Shown: positions 1 to 11,735, counted from the first letter of the stretch. The stretch: 64,000 bases of DNA from Leptobrachium leishanense (GCA_009667805.1 CM019067.1:69768997-69832996); one strand, 5' to 3'. Made by a program: numbers and translations. The notes: generated from the letters alone by a model not told the origin.

Positions 1-311
1 CCATTTCTGATAGCATGCTGGTAATGCAGATCCCATGTGACATTGTCTAAGATAACAGACACCCCCTAGAGTTCAGAATATTTAATTCTAGCAATATTTC
101 TGTAATGGATAAACAAATACATCAAAAATAAAAAATTAGCAAATTTACATTATTTCTCTTTTTTTAACTATCTCAGACCAATCTCTCTGCAAAATTTCTA
201 TTTTAATTTCTATTTAATGGTTAACGTTGCATTCCAGGTTTAAAACAAATGTTATGATTAAAAAAAATGTAACAAAAAAATTTCAACAAAAATATCTTGG
301 TAGTGAAGGGG
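1..311. repeat. TTAA-terminated element, right part (cut by window edge)
   Basis: AT-rich sequence ending in GTGAAGGGG followed by TTAA at 312-315. It aligns by eye with 36440-36870: both share a stretch with CTAGAG(T/C)TCAGAAT, GGATAAACAAATACA, and TTTCAACAAAAAT just before the GAAGGGG end. The TTAA flank and the CCCCTTCA-type end resemble piggyBac- or Kolobok-like non-autonomous elements. The left end lies outside the window. Confidence 0.55.
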
Positions 312-417
312 TTAAGAGCCTTTGAGATGTTGACACTTTATTTTGTGTTAAAGTAAGCATTAAATATTTTCTTAATATTGGTCTTTAATTGATTGGCGAC
401 ATTAAAACACAACCATA

Positions 418-604
418 TTTTTTTGAGAAAGGATTTTACCAGGAAGGATTCATTGAGTTTTCTCCCATTTTCAAGTATGTCCTGGGTGGCGAGTATGTAC
501 CGTTAGGTGTCTTACTGGAGAGGTGCTCTTGCCGGGATTGAACCCATGTCTCCACAGACTCTCTCCACACAGAGCAGTGATGTTACCTCTACTCCACCCA
601 GCCA
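418..604 (-). repeat. tRNA-derived SINE, copy 1
   Basis: Read on the minus strand it starts with a tRNA-like head (GGCTGGGTGGAGTAGAGG, a box A-like segment). A box B-like GGTTCAATCCC follows, then a tail segment (GACATACTTGAAAATG, TCCTTCCTGGTAAAATCC) and a short A run. The same unit is at 5316-5524 on the plus strand, with truncated copies near 20117, 25684 and 37198. The tail matches the 3' end of the LINE at 37918-39200, which presumably supplied the retrotransposition machinery. Confidence 0.75.
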
Positions 605-702
605 TTGACCATCTAACTGTTAGTGACGAGTGGTGGGGGTTGAGATCAGTCTAAAATTACTGTTATAGGAGGACGACTTTGGAGATTTCTCTGATCACCA
701 AA

Positions 703-1395
703 GGACCGTATTACAATCATAACGCTAACGTTAGCACTCACCTGTGTGAGCGTTAACGTTAGCAATGGTGGCCCTAGCGCTGGCACACCATATTACAATC
801 CGAACGCTAATGGGTTAAAAAAACGGTTAGCAAATCGGATCTTGCGCTTTTCTGCGCGAGCTTACTGTACTTTGCGCTCCCTATGCTAAACATGGGGAGC
901 GCAAAGAGTTAATTAGCGTTAGTATTACAATGTACGAACGCTAATTACCGTCCTGCTGCGTTTAACTGAAAAGTTAACCACAGCTAGGAGCTGGTGCTAA
1001 CTGATTTGCTTCTGCAGAATCCATCAGCACCAGCAGAAAATCCCCCCTCAAAAAATCACATACTCACCTTCCATCCGCCTTTTCTTGCCGCCGGGGCAGT
1101 GAGAGACTGGGAGAAAAAAGTCCCCCAGTCTCCCTCTGTAAATCATTACGCTGACCTGCTGGATCACGAGATGAGATCTGCAGGTCATGTGACCGGCAGT
1201 GTTAGCCTCAATGGAGTCCTAAGGACACAATGGAGAGGATGCTTGCAGAGGCGCTTAACGCTACCCCGAGCTTAGCCCCGGGTTACGGTGCAGGCTGCTG
1301 GATTACCGTAATATCACGCTAAAACGGGGACACTAAGGAGGCGCAGGTTTTTTTCCTTAGCGTCCCCGTTTTAGCTTGAAGTTTGTAATATGGGC
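703..1395. mobile_element. PIF/Harbinger-like non-autonomous element
   Basis: The left end reads GGACCGTATTACAATC and the right end is its approximate inverse, GTAATATGGGC. ATTACAATC ends are shared with the better-defined Harbinger element at 62492-63692. A homologous copy lies at about 24951-25632: both share GAGCTTACTGTACTTTGCGC, CTGGTGTTAACTGAT-like sequence, and a GCGCAGGTTTTCCCC-like segment near the right end. A second ATTACAATCCGAACGC block near 793 suggests a nested or internally duplicated end. No transposase is visible. The 93-codon open frame inside is not a gene. Confidence 0.6.
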
Positions 1396-1799
1396 ATTAG
1401 TGTCTTGTGAACTAAAAGAATATCAACTGAAACATCAATAACAAATACAGGGACAAGAACATCACAGCAAATACGTAAATTCGCTAGATTGGATGATTTT
1501 CTTGTTAAAATTGTGTCCGAATGGATTGTCATAGAAATACCGACATGTTATTTAGCAGAACACAAAAATCTTATAGTTATTACTCAAGCAGGACATCACA
1601 CACTGAAAGAGACATGAAAACATGTAGCTAATCTATTAGATGCTGAGGATTAATAACAATAATGTGGAACCAATGTATTTCATATAAAAATATTTTGATT
1701 TATGTATCTTGCCATATAAGGTATTTCTTCCAAAACACATGATATTATGTGTAAAACGAGCTCAATAATGAAATTCTAATTTACTATAGGATTATGTTT
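1396..1799. other. No recognisable feature
   Basis: AT-rich, apparently single-copy sequence between two transposons. No open frame, repeat or RNA gene could be supported. Confidence 0.5.
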
Positions 1800-1803
1800 T
1801 TAA

Positions 1804-3010
1804 CCACTTGAATGCTAAGGACGCGCTCAGCGCGTCCTCAGCATTCCCGCTGGTGTGCTGAGGACGCGCTGAGCGCGTCCTCACATTGGGGTCAGCGTTC
1901 GGCCGGGTTCCGGCCGATCGCTGGCCCCTCCGGTGCGGGCTGACATCCTGGATGTCAGCCGCGCATCCGGACCAGCAGCCGCCAGCATTAGGTGTCATCG
2001 CGGGGGCGCGATGACACCTAATTCAGGCGCCCCCCCCGCATGTGCGGAGGAGGCGCCTGAAAGGGAGGGGGGAGGTCCTTCGGACCTCTCTCCCTCCCGA
2101 TCGGCGGCGCACAGGGGGTTAACCCAGGCATCATTTGGAAGGCACAGCCTGCCCTTCCAAATGATGCCTGGCATTAACCCCTGGGGAGCTGGATCGCGAA
2201 TCGGCGCTGAAAAGCGCCGTTCGCGATCCTTCCCGGAGCTGGCCGACATCTTGGATGTCGGCCAAGCCTCCGGGAACTCCCCCAGAGGACTGGCGTCATC
2301 GTGCGTAGCACGATGACGCCAGTCCTAGACTTAACCCCTAACTGCCACCAACTGTGGAGATAGGGAGTTCCAATGAACTCCCTATCTCCCGATCCGTGGC
2401 AGTTAGGGGTTAAATTTTGGTATCGTTGGATCAGCCAGAGCATGGCCGTTCCAACGATACCAAACACTACAGTGAAAAATTTTGTAAAAAAAAAAAAAAT
2501 AAAAAAAAAATAAAAAAAAAAAAAATTAAACACTTTTTTTTTTTTTTTGGGTTTGTTAATGCAGCAATATTGTTCCATTTCAATTATAATGTGAACAATG
2601 ATGCTGCACTAACGATTTTTGTATGTGGTGCGTTTGTTAAAAATAGTGTCATTTTCCCCCAAAAAAAATGTAACGAGACCCCATCTCTAATTTTTTTTAA
2701 CAAGCGCACCCCATACAAAATATAACCGCAATTGCTCGCATGTTAAAATGTGGAAAAAACACTTTACACATTGTAAATTATTGAAAATACATATTTTATT
2801 GCATTTTTTGTTATAATATACAGACATGACATAACGTATACATATAATAATGACATATTATGAATCTACCGAGTCTGACGGAAAGAACGATATATAATAT
2901 GTCTGGGTCATATACTAAAATAAGCCTTCAAAACACGTTTAAACATGATGCGCAAAACAGGTAAAAATGACCTCAGCATAGGGGCGGGAAAAGCCTCAGC
3001 AGCGAAAGGG
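1804..3010. mobile_element. TTAA-flanked multi-hairpin element, copy A
   Basis: TTAA at 1800-1803 and 3011-3014 flanks an element with weakly inverse ends (CCACTTGAATGC and GCGAAAGGG). Positions 1812-2465 are a GC-rich chain of consecutive inverted repeats. Examples are 1938-1962 (GGCTGACATC/GATGTCAGCC), 2126-2172 (18-bp perfect stem, CAGGCATCATTTGGAAGG), 2290-2330 (18-bp stem, GGACTGGCGTCATCGTGC, 3-nt loop), and 2332-2414, where TTAACCCCTAACTGCCA closes a nested inner stem. The right half is AT-rich with long A and T runs. A diverged copy is at 13805-14908. TTAA targets fit piggyBac- or Kolobok-like elements. No transposase is present, and the short open frames here only trace the palindromes. 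Confidence 0.75.
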
Positions 3011-3183
3011 TTAATGGTGCCGTGTAAAAGAAAATAAATGATAAAGTAAAAATGGAGAGAAACCCAAAGGGTTTAGTGTGAAAAGGCGCTACAACAATTA
3101 GTACAAAAGATAGTATACCTTTAAGCAGCTCACTAAAAAAAGTGTATCCTTCACTTCAAAGATAGAGCATAAAAGAGAAACAC

Positions 3184-4238
3184 CTCACGGTGTATAGGAG
3201 CGCATGTAAAATTAATCATTACCAGAAATGAAGAACAGTAACAATTCTTATTCTTTCATTATAGTCCCAAATATGTTGCTTTAAAACATCAGGCTAAACA
3301 AGGAGTCTGCAAGACTCTAGATGTATGCCTTTAAGCCTCTTCAGGGGGGCTCCTCCCTTCAACGGAAAAGAAGACTTTGATTGTTTCAAGCCTGGATGTA
3401 TACTTCAGACTCGAGGGTGTGTTATGATCTCAAAAGCAGAAAGGAGCATAGTATAATTCTGTATGATATTCAGGAATAGAGGTCAAGGAAAAGTACACTC
3501 ACGTGTTTAGGAGCCTCCAATTATGGTGGCTCTGTACAGGCGCCTAGGACCTCTTGTGTGAGGGGGTCCCACCTCTTCTTTTCACTGGCCACTGGATCCC
3601 GTCTTCACTTGGAAAGTATTAACCAGATATACCAAGGTAGCATAAAAAATTTATAAATTTATTAAATAAAAAAGGTACAAATCAGCACCAACATTAAATA
3701 ACAAGTTGCAAGCAACTTGTTATTTAATGTTGGTGCTGATTTATACCTTTTTATTTAATAAATGTATTAATTTTTTATGCTACCTTGGTAATTATATCTG
3801 GTTAATACTTTCCAAGTGAAGACGGGATCCAGTGGCCAGTGAAAAGAAGAGGTGGGACCCCCTCACACAAGAGGTCCTAGGCACCTGTACAGAGCCACCG
3901 TAATTGGAGGCTCCTAAACACGTGAGTGTACTTTTCCTTGACCTCTATTCCTGAATATCATACAGAATTATACTATGCTCCTTTCTGCTTTTGAGATCAT
4001 AACACACCCTCCGGTCTGAAGTATACATCCAGGCTTGAAACAATCAAAGTCTTCTTTTCCGTTGAAGGGAGGAGCCCCCCTGAAGAGGCTTAAAGGCATA
4101 CATCTAGAGTCTTGCAGACTCCTTGTTTAGCCTGATGTTTTAAAGCAACAGATTTGGGACTATAATGAAAGAATAAGAATTGTTACTGTTCTTCATTTCT
4201 GGTACTGATTAATTTTACATGCGTTCCTATACACCGTG
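3184..4238. repeat. Large near-perfect inverted repeat (fold-back element)
   Basis: Two arms of about 520 bp are inverse copies meeting at 3710/3711 (ACAAGTTGC-AA-GCAACTTGT), with almost no loop. The outer ends are CACGGTGTATAGGA on the left and its inverse near 4225-4238 on the right. A few mismatches (such as TCAAGG against TTAATT-type differences) show the arms have begun to diverge. Internal modules (GGAGGAGCCCCCC, ACTCCTTGTTT) recur at 40068-40519. No coding capacity is seen. Confidence 0.85.
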
Positions 4239-5315
4239 AAATGATAAAGTAAACCTTACTACTCAAGTGATGAGTTTTCTAGTAAAATAGTAATCATTGG
4301 AAAATTAGACCAAAAAATGTTAGATGTGGCTTAAAATATTAACGTTAAACTCAATTCTGCTAATTATTGCCAATTAGATTTATTCTATTTTGCATATTTT
4401 CCTCTTTCATCTCACTTTCCAAAAATGTATTTTGCATTTTTATAACCCAACCACCCACAAAGAGTATTTTTTCAGAAATCCTTTACATTCCAAATTAACC
4501 TAATAAAATAAAGATGCGTGTTTAATCCTTTGAATATATTTTTAAATATTTCATAAGCTAGCAGCAGTTCAATTAAAATATTTAAGACCCCCTAGGACCT
4601 TTGATGTTTAGACATAGAAATTAGATTTTAATGAATATTAGTAGATTCCGTTAAAGTACAATTTCATCTTTCAGTAATGTATAGTTTTTTGGGAATATAT
4701 TTTTCGGCAGACATATTTAATGAAGAAATAGGAGTAAATTGTGGAAAATACACTTAATTTTCTGGTTGGTTAGCTGCTGTAGATAAAACATGAACATATG
4801 AAGAACAAATCAATGGGCGGAACATGATTTAACAATTATTAGTAACTAAAGCGTTTGGTGAAATGGAGAGATTGAACATCTTAAATAATAAAGATGGAAG
4901 AATGATATGATACTTGTAATTGTAGACAACAGGTGGAGCTGGAACGTCAGCTAATTATCTATTGCAAGATGTTGCTAATTTCTTACATGATTATCAATAG
5001 AGGGACACTCTAGGGGTAAAACTAAGGGGATGAGGGCCAGAGAAGTTAAATATTAACCTGTTCTGACCTCACCTGTATTTCCTCGTCTCATTTCAACCCA
5101 CAAGTGTCTTTAACCCCTTCGTTGATGAGCCATTTCATCCTCGCATGCAAAGCTCAGTGTGATGATCAAGCTTTTATGCTATTGGAAATCCTGTTTTATA
5201 GCAGAACCCAGACAAATTATATATCATTTTTTTTCAGGAGATTCAAAATGTATTATTTTATATGTTTATGTAATGTCACATCAGAATGATACAAATAAAA
5301 ATGCCAACAAGTGAC
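4239..5315. other. No recognisable feature
   Basis: AT-rich sequence with only short chance open frames. No repeat family shared with the rest of the window was recognised. Confidence 0.5.
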
Positions 5316-5524
5316 CGGCTGGGTGGTGTAGAGGTAACATCACTGCTCTATAACTGTGGAGAGAGACTGTGGAGACACAGGTTCAATCCCGGCAAGAGCA
5401 CCTCTCCAGTAAGTGTAATTGGGCAAGACACCTGATGGTACATACTCGCCACCCAGGACATACTTGAAAATGAGAGAAATCTCAATGTATCCTTCCTGGT
5501 AAAATACTTTCTCAAAAAAAACAA
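5316..5524 (+). repeat. tRNA-derived SINE, copy 2 (most complete)
   Basis: Full-length-looking copy. It has a tRNA-like head GGCTGGGTGGTGTAGAGG, box B GGTTCAATCCC near 5380, a body ending CGCCACCCAGGACATACTT, and a tail with TGAAAATGAGAGAAATCTCA followed by TCCTTCCTGGTAAAAT, then an A-rich end. The last 55 bp match the 3' end of the LINE remnant at 37935-37990. Confidence 0.8.
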
Positions 5525-5560
5525 CATGTACATTTTTATTCTGCTTGCAATCATTTAGAG

Positions 5561-5695
5561 CAGAGGTGCTCAGCCTTCATCCTCCAAATGTTTTAGAACT
5601 ATAATTCCCACAAGGCTTTGTTAACCTAATGAATGGCTGAGTATCGTGGGAGATGAAGTTCCGCAATACCTGGTGGGGCCAGCAGAGCACCTCTA
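5561..5695. mobile_element. hAT-type MITE (TGCTCAGCC family), copy 1
   Basis: 135-bp element with imperfect terminal inverted repeats: CAGAGGTGCTCAGCC on the left, and GAGGTGCTCTGC read inward from the right. Inner arms are TTCCCACAAGGC and TGGGAGATGAAGTTC-like sequence. Flanks ATTTAGAG and ATTTACAA suggest a decayed 8-bp target duplication. Related copies are at 40699-40825 and 41073-41207. Confidence 0.65.
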
Positions 5696-6090
5696 ATTTA
5701 CAACACGTAGAATTATTTTTTCACATGGGGCACACTTAAAACAAAACGGAAATAGAAAACTTGTTACTGTATTTTTTAAGGGGAAATTTTCTTTTTAAAA
5801 ACATTCTCTTGTAGTCTGGCACATTGCATTTCGTGAATAAAAGTAGTATATATAAAAAACTGAACATACAATTGCCATTTACAGTACATTGAAAAAGTAC
5901 ACAAAATTTCAATACCAAAAAGAGACGTTAATACGTAAAGTCTGTATTATTCCCTATGTTTAAATCTCTAACCCAAATTCGTAATTATAGGAACAAAAGA
6001 GTTTGTTAATATACAAATGTAACCACTTGTCACTATTTCTCAGTTTTCCACTGAATAAAAGAGAAAAAATAACATATTACATAAGTCATA
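5696..6090. other. No recognisable feature
   Basis: AT-rich sequence without supported genes or recognised repeats. Confidence 0.5.
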
Positions 6091-6271
6091 CAGGGTTATT
6101 CAGAAAAAGGTGAAAACAATGAGAATGGCAGGAGAAGAGAACAATCTAGACCAAATAGCCGATTTGGAAAGTGAGATAAATGGGAGAATTTTTCTGGTTT
6201 GGCTATTTTGACCTAGAATTTTCACTTCTCCAGTCATTCTCCTGGTTTTCACCTCTCTCTGAATAACCCTG
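6091..6271. mobile_element. Short hairpin MITE with CAGGGTTATTCAG ends, copy 1
   Basis: 181-bp palindromic element running from CAGGGTTATTCAG to CTGAATAACCCTG. The arms include GAGAAGAG..CAATCTAG and TGACCTAGAATTTTCACTTC, so the whole unit could fold into one hairpin. Copies are at 19585-19764 and 23758-23941. The outer ends match those of the 850-925 bp family (for example 14982-15906), suggesting use of the same transposase. Confidence 0.75.
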
Positions 6272-6477
6272 TGTCTTGAGTAAAATAATATTCCATGAGA
6301 ATTGACTGAATCACCCTAGATATAATTAGGAGTCCTTATGTGCACCTTGCACGTCCCCAATATAAAAAGATATTTTCCTGCATTTGTTTTAAGGCATGTT
6401 TGTATTTAATAAAGTTCTAACTACCCATAGATTCAAAATATGGCAAATAAGATATATTGATAGAAACTACACAACTA

Positions 6478-7735
6478 GGGCCCCGATTACAATCTTCGCG
6501 CAAATACGCTTGCGCAGCGCAATTTTTTTTGCACACACAAAAAAACTTTAGAGCGTGCAAATTAACGCGGTATTACGATCCGAGCGCAGTTTTTCAGCCT
6601 TCATGGTTTTTTCGAGTGCAAATCCAACGCGCAAAGCCGGGCGCAAATGACCGTTGCGTGCAGGAATCGGTGGGCAGACTGTTCTTTCACGGGATTCAGC
6701 CAATCAGAATTAAAAACCACCATTTGCTAGGTTACGGTTGTTGCGCCTGTCAAATTCAATCTGTGTATATGTGCTGCAACAAAAATAAATAATTAAACAA
6801 TTTATTAATTTTATTGTTTGGGTATGTATAGAATGTGTAACTGTACTGTGCTGTATTTTTTTTTGTGCAGGTTCATTTTGTTTCAGCCAGAACATTCAGA
6901 TTGTAAATTAACACCAGGTTTTCAAAGACGTTACGTAATACCATCCGCTCGAACGCATTAAGTCGCCTACTGATGACCGGTTCGGACGCAGGGAGACAAA
7001 AAATACACAAAAAATACGCAAACACATAACTGTGGAATAATATATATATTTATTATATATAGGCCACAGCTAAAAACTCCACACAATAACCCACCACCAT
7101 GACATAACCATTCCCATAACAAAATTAAAACAATAACCCAGTGCTGAAAGAGGACTCCCCACAACCACCACACACCTCCAAACCAACCAACCACAAAAAC
7201 TTCCCAACTCCCAACCATCTGACCAAAGTAATCCTAACTAAAAAGGAACCCCTAGCCAGCACTGCCTACAAGCCCCCGCCGTGACAAAAGGAGCCCAACA
7301 AAAACCTGTACTAACGAAAAAACCAAATCTACCTGGAATTAAATAAAACAGGGTGGGAGGGTGGGGATTTTAACCGCTCTACCTCAGGAGAAAAAGGCGT
7401 GCAGAGCCTCTCCACATGCGCCTTAAGTACCCTCCTGGTGACTCCTCCCACACCACTCCCGCTCAATCTCCTCACGCGCTGCAAAACCTTCTAGAAAAGT
7501 CCTCCCTGCGTCCTGGCATCAGAGGCAATTTAAGGGCCCTACGCCTTAGGTGCTTCAGGCCTTCATTGCGCTGACAATGGTAAGTATGGGATGCGCGCAC
7601 GCACTTGCGCTCGCGCTGGGTTCGCGCAGGGTCAATCGCGGTAGACGGTAACGCACATCGTTTGCGCGAACGTCGGAATACGACGTTCTGCGCAAATGTT
7701 TTTGTCCTCGCGCAAAAGCGATCACCAGTTATCGA
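6478..7735. mobile_element. PIF/Harbinger-like element, degenerate
   Basis: The left end GGGCCCCGATTACAATC is Harbinger-like. The interior (6700-6970) is homologous in inverse orientation to 56700-57290: both hold a run with ATACCCAAACAATAAAAT or its inverse, the CAGCACAGTA tract and the TCGAACGCATT-type end. The right boundary is uncertain because another element begins at 7736. CpG-rich GCGCGAA/TTCGCGC motifs are frequent. No transposase frame was found. Confidence 0.5.
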
Positions 7736-8300
7736 GGGCTGTATTCCAATGCTTGCGTAAACTTAACCAAAGTTGTCCATAGACTAGCATGGCTCTAGTA
7801 CATTTACAACAGCTCTGGTTAAGTGAACACCACAGTCAAAATACAACCCATGGTGTTCCCTAGGAACTACTGGTTCCCAGTTTCACTCTGCTTGCGATGA
7901 GAGGATGTGGCGGATCACACTGTCCTTTTTCACAGAGAGATGATAGGTGAGTATGGGATTTAGTGGGGGTTTTCAGCATGTGTTATGTGATTTTGCAAAT
8001 ACAAAATCACTAAACACCAGCCGCGAGGAGAAGTCATTTCACAGTGAAATAACGTCTCCTGTGTGGAAGCGCCTTGGAATTGCCTGCATTCTACGCAGAG
8101 GTGAAAATTAACGTCTCTCATAATAAATATAGGACTCATTAATGTACAGCAACATCGTGCATGGAGACGGCTACATTCAAGCCGCAAGCTCAGTTTGAGG
8201 CAGGAATGGAATAGCGATTCCCGTTGATAAAATACCTACAAGAGACATTACGTGTAACGTTTCTTATAGTTAGCTTATTGACAACTGTGGAATGTGGCCC
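7736..8300. mobile_element. Harbinger-like MITE (GGGC-ATTCCA ends)
   Basis: 565-bp unit beginning GGGCTGTATTCCAATG and ending GGAATGTGGCCC, approximate inverted termini of the same style as other Harbinger-like copies here. The flanking triplets are CGA and GTA, so no clean target duplication remains. No coding potential. Confidence 0.5.
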
Positions 8301-9195
8301 GTAGTTTGTATTAAAAACACTAAAAAGTGGGATCAGGTAGACCAGTTCATACATTTAAAATCTAAAAGTTGATCATTCTTGTATTAAGGGTAATAAAATG
8401 AAAGTGTCAGGTCCAAGTTGAAGGCAAATTTGGGTATTTTCCTGCACTGATAATATAACCTGTGAGATACTGAATTGCTTCCAATGAGACAAACACAAAA
8501 GTACAATAAACAAACGAGCAGAATTACATGATTGGAACAAAGCTATGCCAGAGGGAAGCTATGCCAGAGGGGATATAATTAAACACAGGTTATTCACTTC
8601 TCCTGCAGAAGAATATATTAATGTTACATAATTCACTACAACCCAGTGTTTGCATGGCAGGAACATGCAAGAAAACCTAAATGTTTTGGATCAGAAAAGT
8701 GTTGTCTGAGCAAAATGTCATAAGAAAATGGAAATGCACATTGATAAATATATTTGTCATTTTAGGTTCCGTACCTACTAAGTGTAAAATCTCACAACAC
8801 CAAATTTGTCTGCTTTGAAGCATTATGCGCTCCATGTTTTATTTGACCTGTAACTTCAAAAATAAAACCAATAATAATGCCGACAAAGTATTATATAATT
8901 ATATCTAATAGGAGTATTATTTCAGCTATATCAGTTGTTTTGCTACTATTGTGGCCATAACATTAATATAATATATATATCATTAATCCAATAAAAAGGT
9001 ATCACTACTTGCTGCTATACTCTGTTGATTTTGGCATCTGGTCTATCCAAACTAATTATATATATATATATACCACAAAAAAAGAAAACTGTTTCACAAC
9101 AGAGAGTTGCTTGAGAAGAATAACCCAGGGAACCCAAAAGTAATTTGTAAGAGTCTTGTTTGTGCACATTTTGGTAAAGCCAGTGATAAAACTAT
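8301..9195. other. No gene seen; short (AT)n microsatellite near 9055-9073
   Basis: AT-rich sequence. The only distinct item is a short TA dinucleotide run near 9055-9073. No homology to other parts of the window was recognised. Confidence 0.5.
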
Positions 9196-9868
9196 CAAAG
9201 GAGCGCCAGTACGAAACTGGAAATACGAGAGTGCACTTTACATGTCCTTAGATCCTTCTTCTCAATCTTCACATTAAAATCACTCTTGAATAAAACCTCT
9301 CTATAAAAGAAAAAATATCATCGCGCAATATATTGGTTCACCGTATGAGGAAGATGAAAAAATGATGATTCTACTCACATATTCATGAGCCTAACCTAGG
9401 CTCTAGGGTGGATGTGTGATATGGGTCTTCAAAGATATTCAGGTGCCCATGTACCCCCAAAGTGGTAGTAATCTTCAAACAGCTTTCCTCTACAGTGAAT
9501 CATGGGGAGAGAAAAAAGCAAAACGTGCACTCCCCTAGTGCAATATCATTAAGGTATAATACAATAAAGTGGTTTATATAGTGCACTCACATGTGGGTGA
9601 GCCGCATTGGCTCCAAGACTTCGCATAGGAATTATGAAGGAAATTCCAAAAAACCTTCTTTAAAATCACGTACCAAGAAGCAGCAGCAATTTAAAATAAA
9701 TTTATTAACACATAAAAGAAAATAAATGTTTACCAGAACGCATTTCGCTCCTCAGAGCTTCTTCAGCTGGTATCAAGAGTGATTTTAATGAGAAGATTGA
9801 GAAGAAGGATCTAAGGACATGTAAAGTGCACTCTCGTATTTCCAGTTTCGTACTGGCGCTCCTTTGAT
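9196..9868. repeat. Inverted repeat with long spacer (fold-back family)
   Basis: Left arm 9196-9289 (CAAAGGAGCGCCAGTACGAA through CACTCTTGA) is the inverse of right arm 9772-9868. The spacer contains CAGCTGAAGAAGCTCTGAGG followed by GCGAAATGCG, and a TTTATTTTAAAT-like A/T tract. This resembles the other fold-back repeats at 3184, 19340 and 57298. No coding potential. Confidence 0.75.
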
Positions 9869-10364
9869 TGTTCTATTGTCTGTTCTCGGGTTTTTAGGGG
9901 AACCTCTATATTCATTGTGTAGCGTTGCGACCTTGCACTTATCCTGAGAGCGCTTCACTGTTTTTTCTACCAGTGATAAAACTGCCTACTGGTTGGTAAA
10001 TCTGTCAAACCAAAGGGAGCAAGTGGATCCAAGCTCTGCTTCTATAGAAGGAACAGTCATTGGTTTTACATCCTCTTCCCCAACACTGCTTGAAATTTAA
10101 AATAGCAGGCTTATACTGAGCAATAACTTCCAAACGTCATGAAGTGGTAGTATTGACTGAAACGAAAATATTTGACGTGTGGTTTTTATATTTAGTGATA
10201 TGTCTATTTTTTTAATATGACTAGCCATAGAAATATGTAAAATGTTTAATGTCATTCATATTTGCACAACTATCGCCCCAAAATCTACCTTTAGGGCGTA
10301 CAGGATGCCAATTCTCTGGTTTACTTTTTATTGCTAGTCTTTGTTTAATTCATATATAACCAGT
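9869..10364. other. No recognisable feature
   Basis: Sequence between a fold-back repeat and a hAT-like fragment. No gene, repeat or RNA could be supported. Confidence 0.45.
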
Positions 10365-10720
10365 GCTTTTTTTTCTAGGAATAAAGGTGTGGGTACTCCT
10401 CACAAAGCGTCATAAAACGCCTGCCAGTGAGCCGCCAATGAAAAAGATGGAGTACGGTCGCATGCAGCCAATGAATGGGGGGCCCACACTGGCGTGCAGC
10501 CAATGAATAGAGCTGGGGCTGGGCCATGACGTGGTGTTGCCTGGGTCCAAGGATGAAATGCGGCCGCCCACTTAGACTACGCTCATCAAAACATGCTCAT
10601 GCTCATCACATAACTCCACAATGATAAAACTCACAGTACTGTGTGGTGTGTGGGAGCGTATCACTGAGCTGCACGGTTATAAAACTTACAATTACATTTT
10701 TAAGTAAATTCAATATTAAA
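10365..10720. repeat. hAT-like fragment with one diverged 55-bp-type monomer
   Basis: Begins CAGTGCTTTTTTTTCTAG and continues with GTGTGGGTACTC, the style of a hAT terminus related to 11736 and 52185. Near 10600-10695, ATAAAACTCACAGTACTG, then GTGTGGTGTGTG and GAGCGTATCAC form a single diverged inverse of the 55-bp unit arrayed at 32187-35412. The right end is not defined. Confidence 0.45.
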
Positions 10721-10939
10721 GTAAATTATTATTGAAATAATATTAAATGAATATTAAAATAAAAATTATATTAAATAAAATATTTTAATAAAATTATTTA
10801 AAAAATGTATATACATACATTTGAGGGGTGCTATAGCATTGATAGGGCTATACAGAGATCACACACATTAATATGATCAGGTCTACAAAATTTATATTAT
10901 TATATAGACTCCTTTAGCATTGCATTGAATCAACTTTAA

Positions 10940-11387
10940 GGCTAGGGTCAGACGAGCGTGATTTCTACGGACTGTACGTCCTTGCACACGGACGTACGTC
11001 AGTACGGAAGACACAGTAGTGGCCACACAGTCCGTTTATTCACTGACGTATATTTTGACGGATGTAGGAGGGAAAATAAATTAAAAAGCAAAACCATTTT
11101 GTCCGTGAAAAAAATGCTGGACGTATAAATGCAGTCCGTATGACCACGTTCCATCACTCACACACACAGCTATGCGTAAGTTGCGGACGCAGCGACTTTG
11201 TGCAGCCATTCTAGGGGATGTACGTTCTTGCCTGCCTTGCGTCCGTTTGCCGCGGCCGTTGTGTGTCCGCAGTTAGGTGCGGACGTACTTCATGTGTCAG
11301 GCTCCAATGGGCTTTCTGTCATGCTATCACGGACGTACTTTTAGGCGCAATCACGGACGTGAACACTACGCTCGTCTGACCCCAGCC
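10940..11387. mobile_element. MITE with GGCTAGGGTCAGAC ends, copy 1
   Basis: 448-bp element from GGCTAGGGTCAGACGAGCG to CGCTCGTCTGACCCCAGCC, a terminal inverted repeat of about 19 bp. It is CpG-rich, with repeated GGACGTAC and GTACGTCC motifs. The flanks are TAA and TTA. Further copies lie at 12310, 30396, 51025 and 55516. The superfamily is unresolved; a TAA/TTA target would fit PIF/Harbinger. Confidence 0.75.
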
Positions 11388-11735
11388 TTAGTCTTCTAAA
11401 ATTGTCAACTGCTCAAATTATTTCATATTTTAAATGATTTAATTAATTTCTAATAATGTCTCCAGGGAGCATGCTCACACATCCATTTACCATAATATCA
11501 ATATATAGCTTCATCTATAGCCCTATGTCAAACTGCAAATACATGTACAGGGACTGTTGGGATAATGTTTTATGTTATCTGCATAAACACGAGTCAGGAC
11601 TGCGATTTTTCTGTAAAAATGCAAAGACAATCCAATAAATAAAGCCATATTAACAAATGTTTTGCTCCAATTTCTATAAATATTTTTTTTTCTAAAAATG
11701 TAAGTGATTTTTGTCGAAGGCAGTAAATTTTAAAT
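11388..11735. other. No recognisable feature
   Basis: AT-rich stretch with short chance open frames only. Confidence 0.5.

Noticed and set aside
994..1275. 93-codon plus-strand frame
   Set aside because: It lies inside a Harbinger-like non-autonomous element, and the homologous copy near 25 kb does not keep the frame.
2174..2578. 134-codon minus-strand frame with a Phe/Lys-rich stretch
   Set aside because: It runs through the palindromes and the homopolymer tract of the multi-hairpin element. No domain.
5316..5395. Functional tRNA gene
   Set aside because: Box A- and box B-like sequences are present, but there is no full cloverleaf, and the unit continues into a LINE-like tail. It is a SINE.
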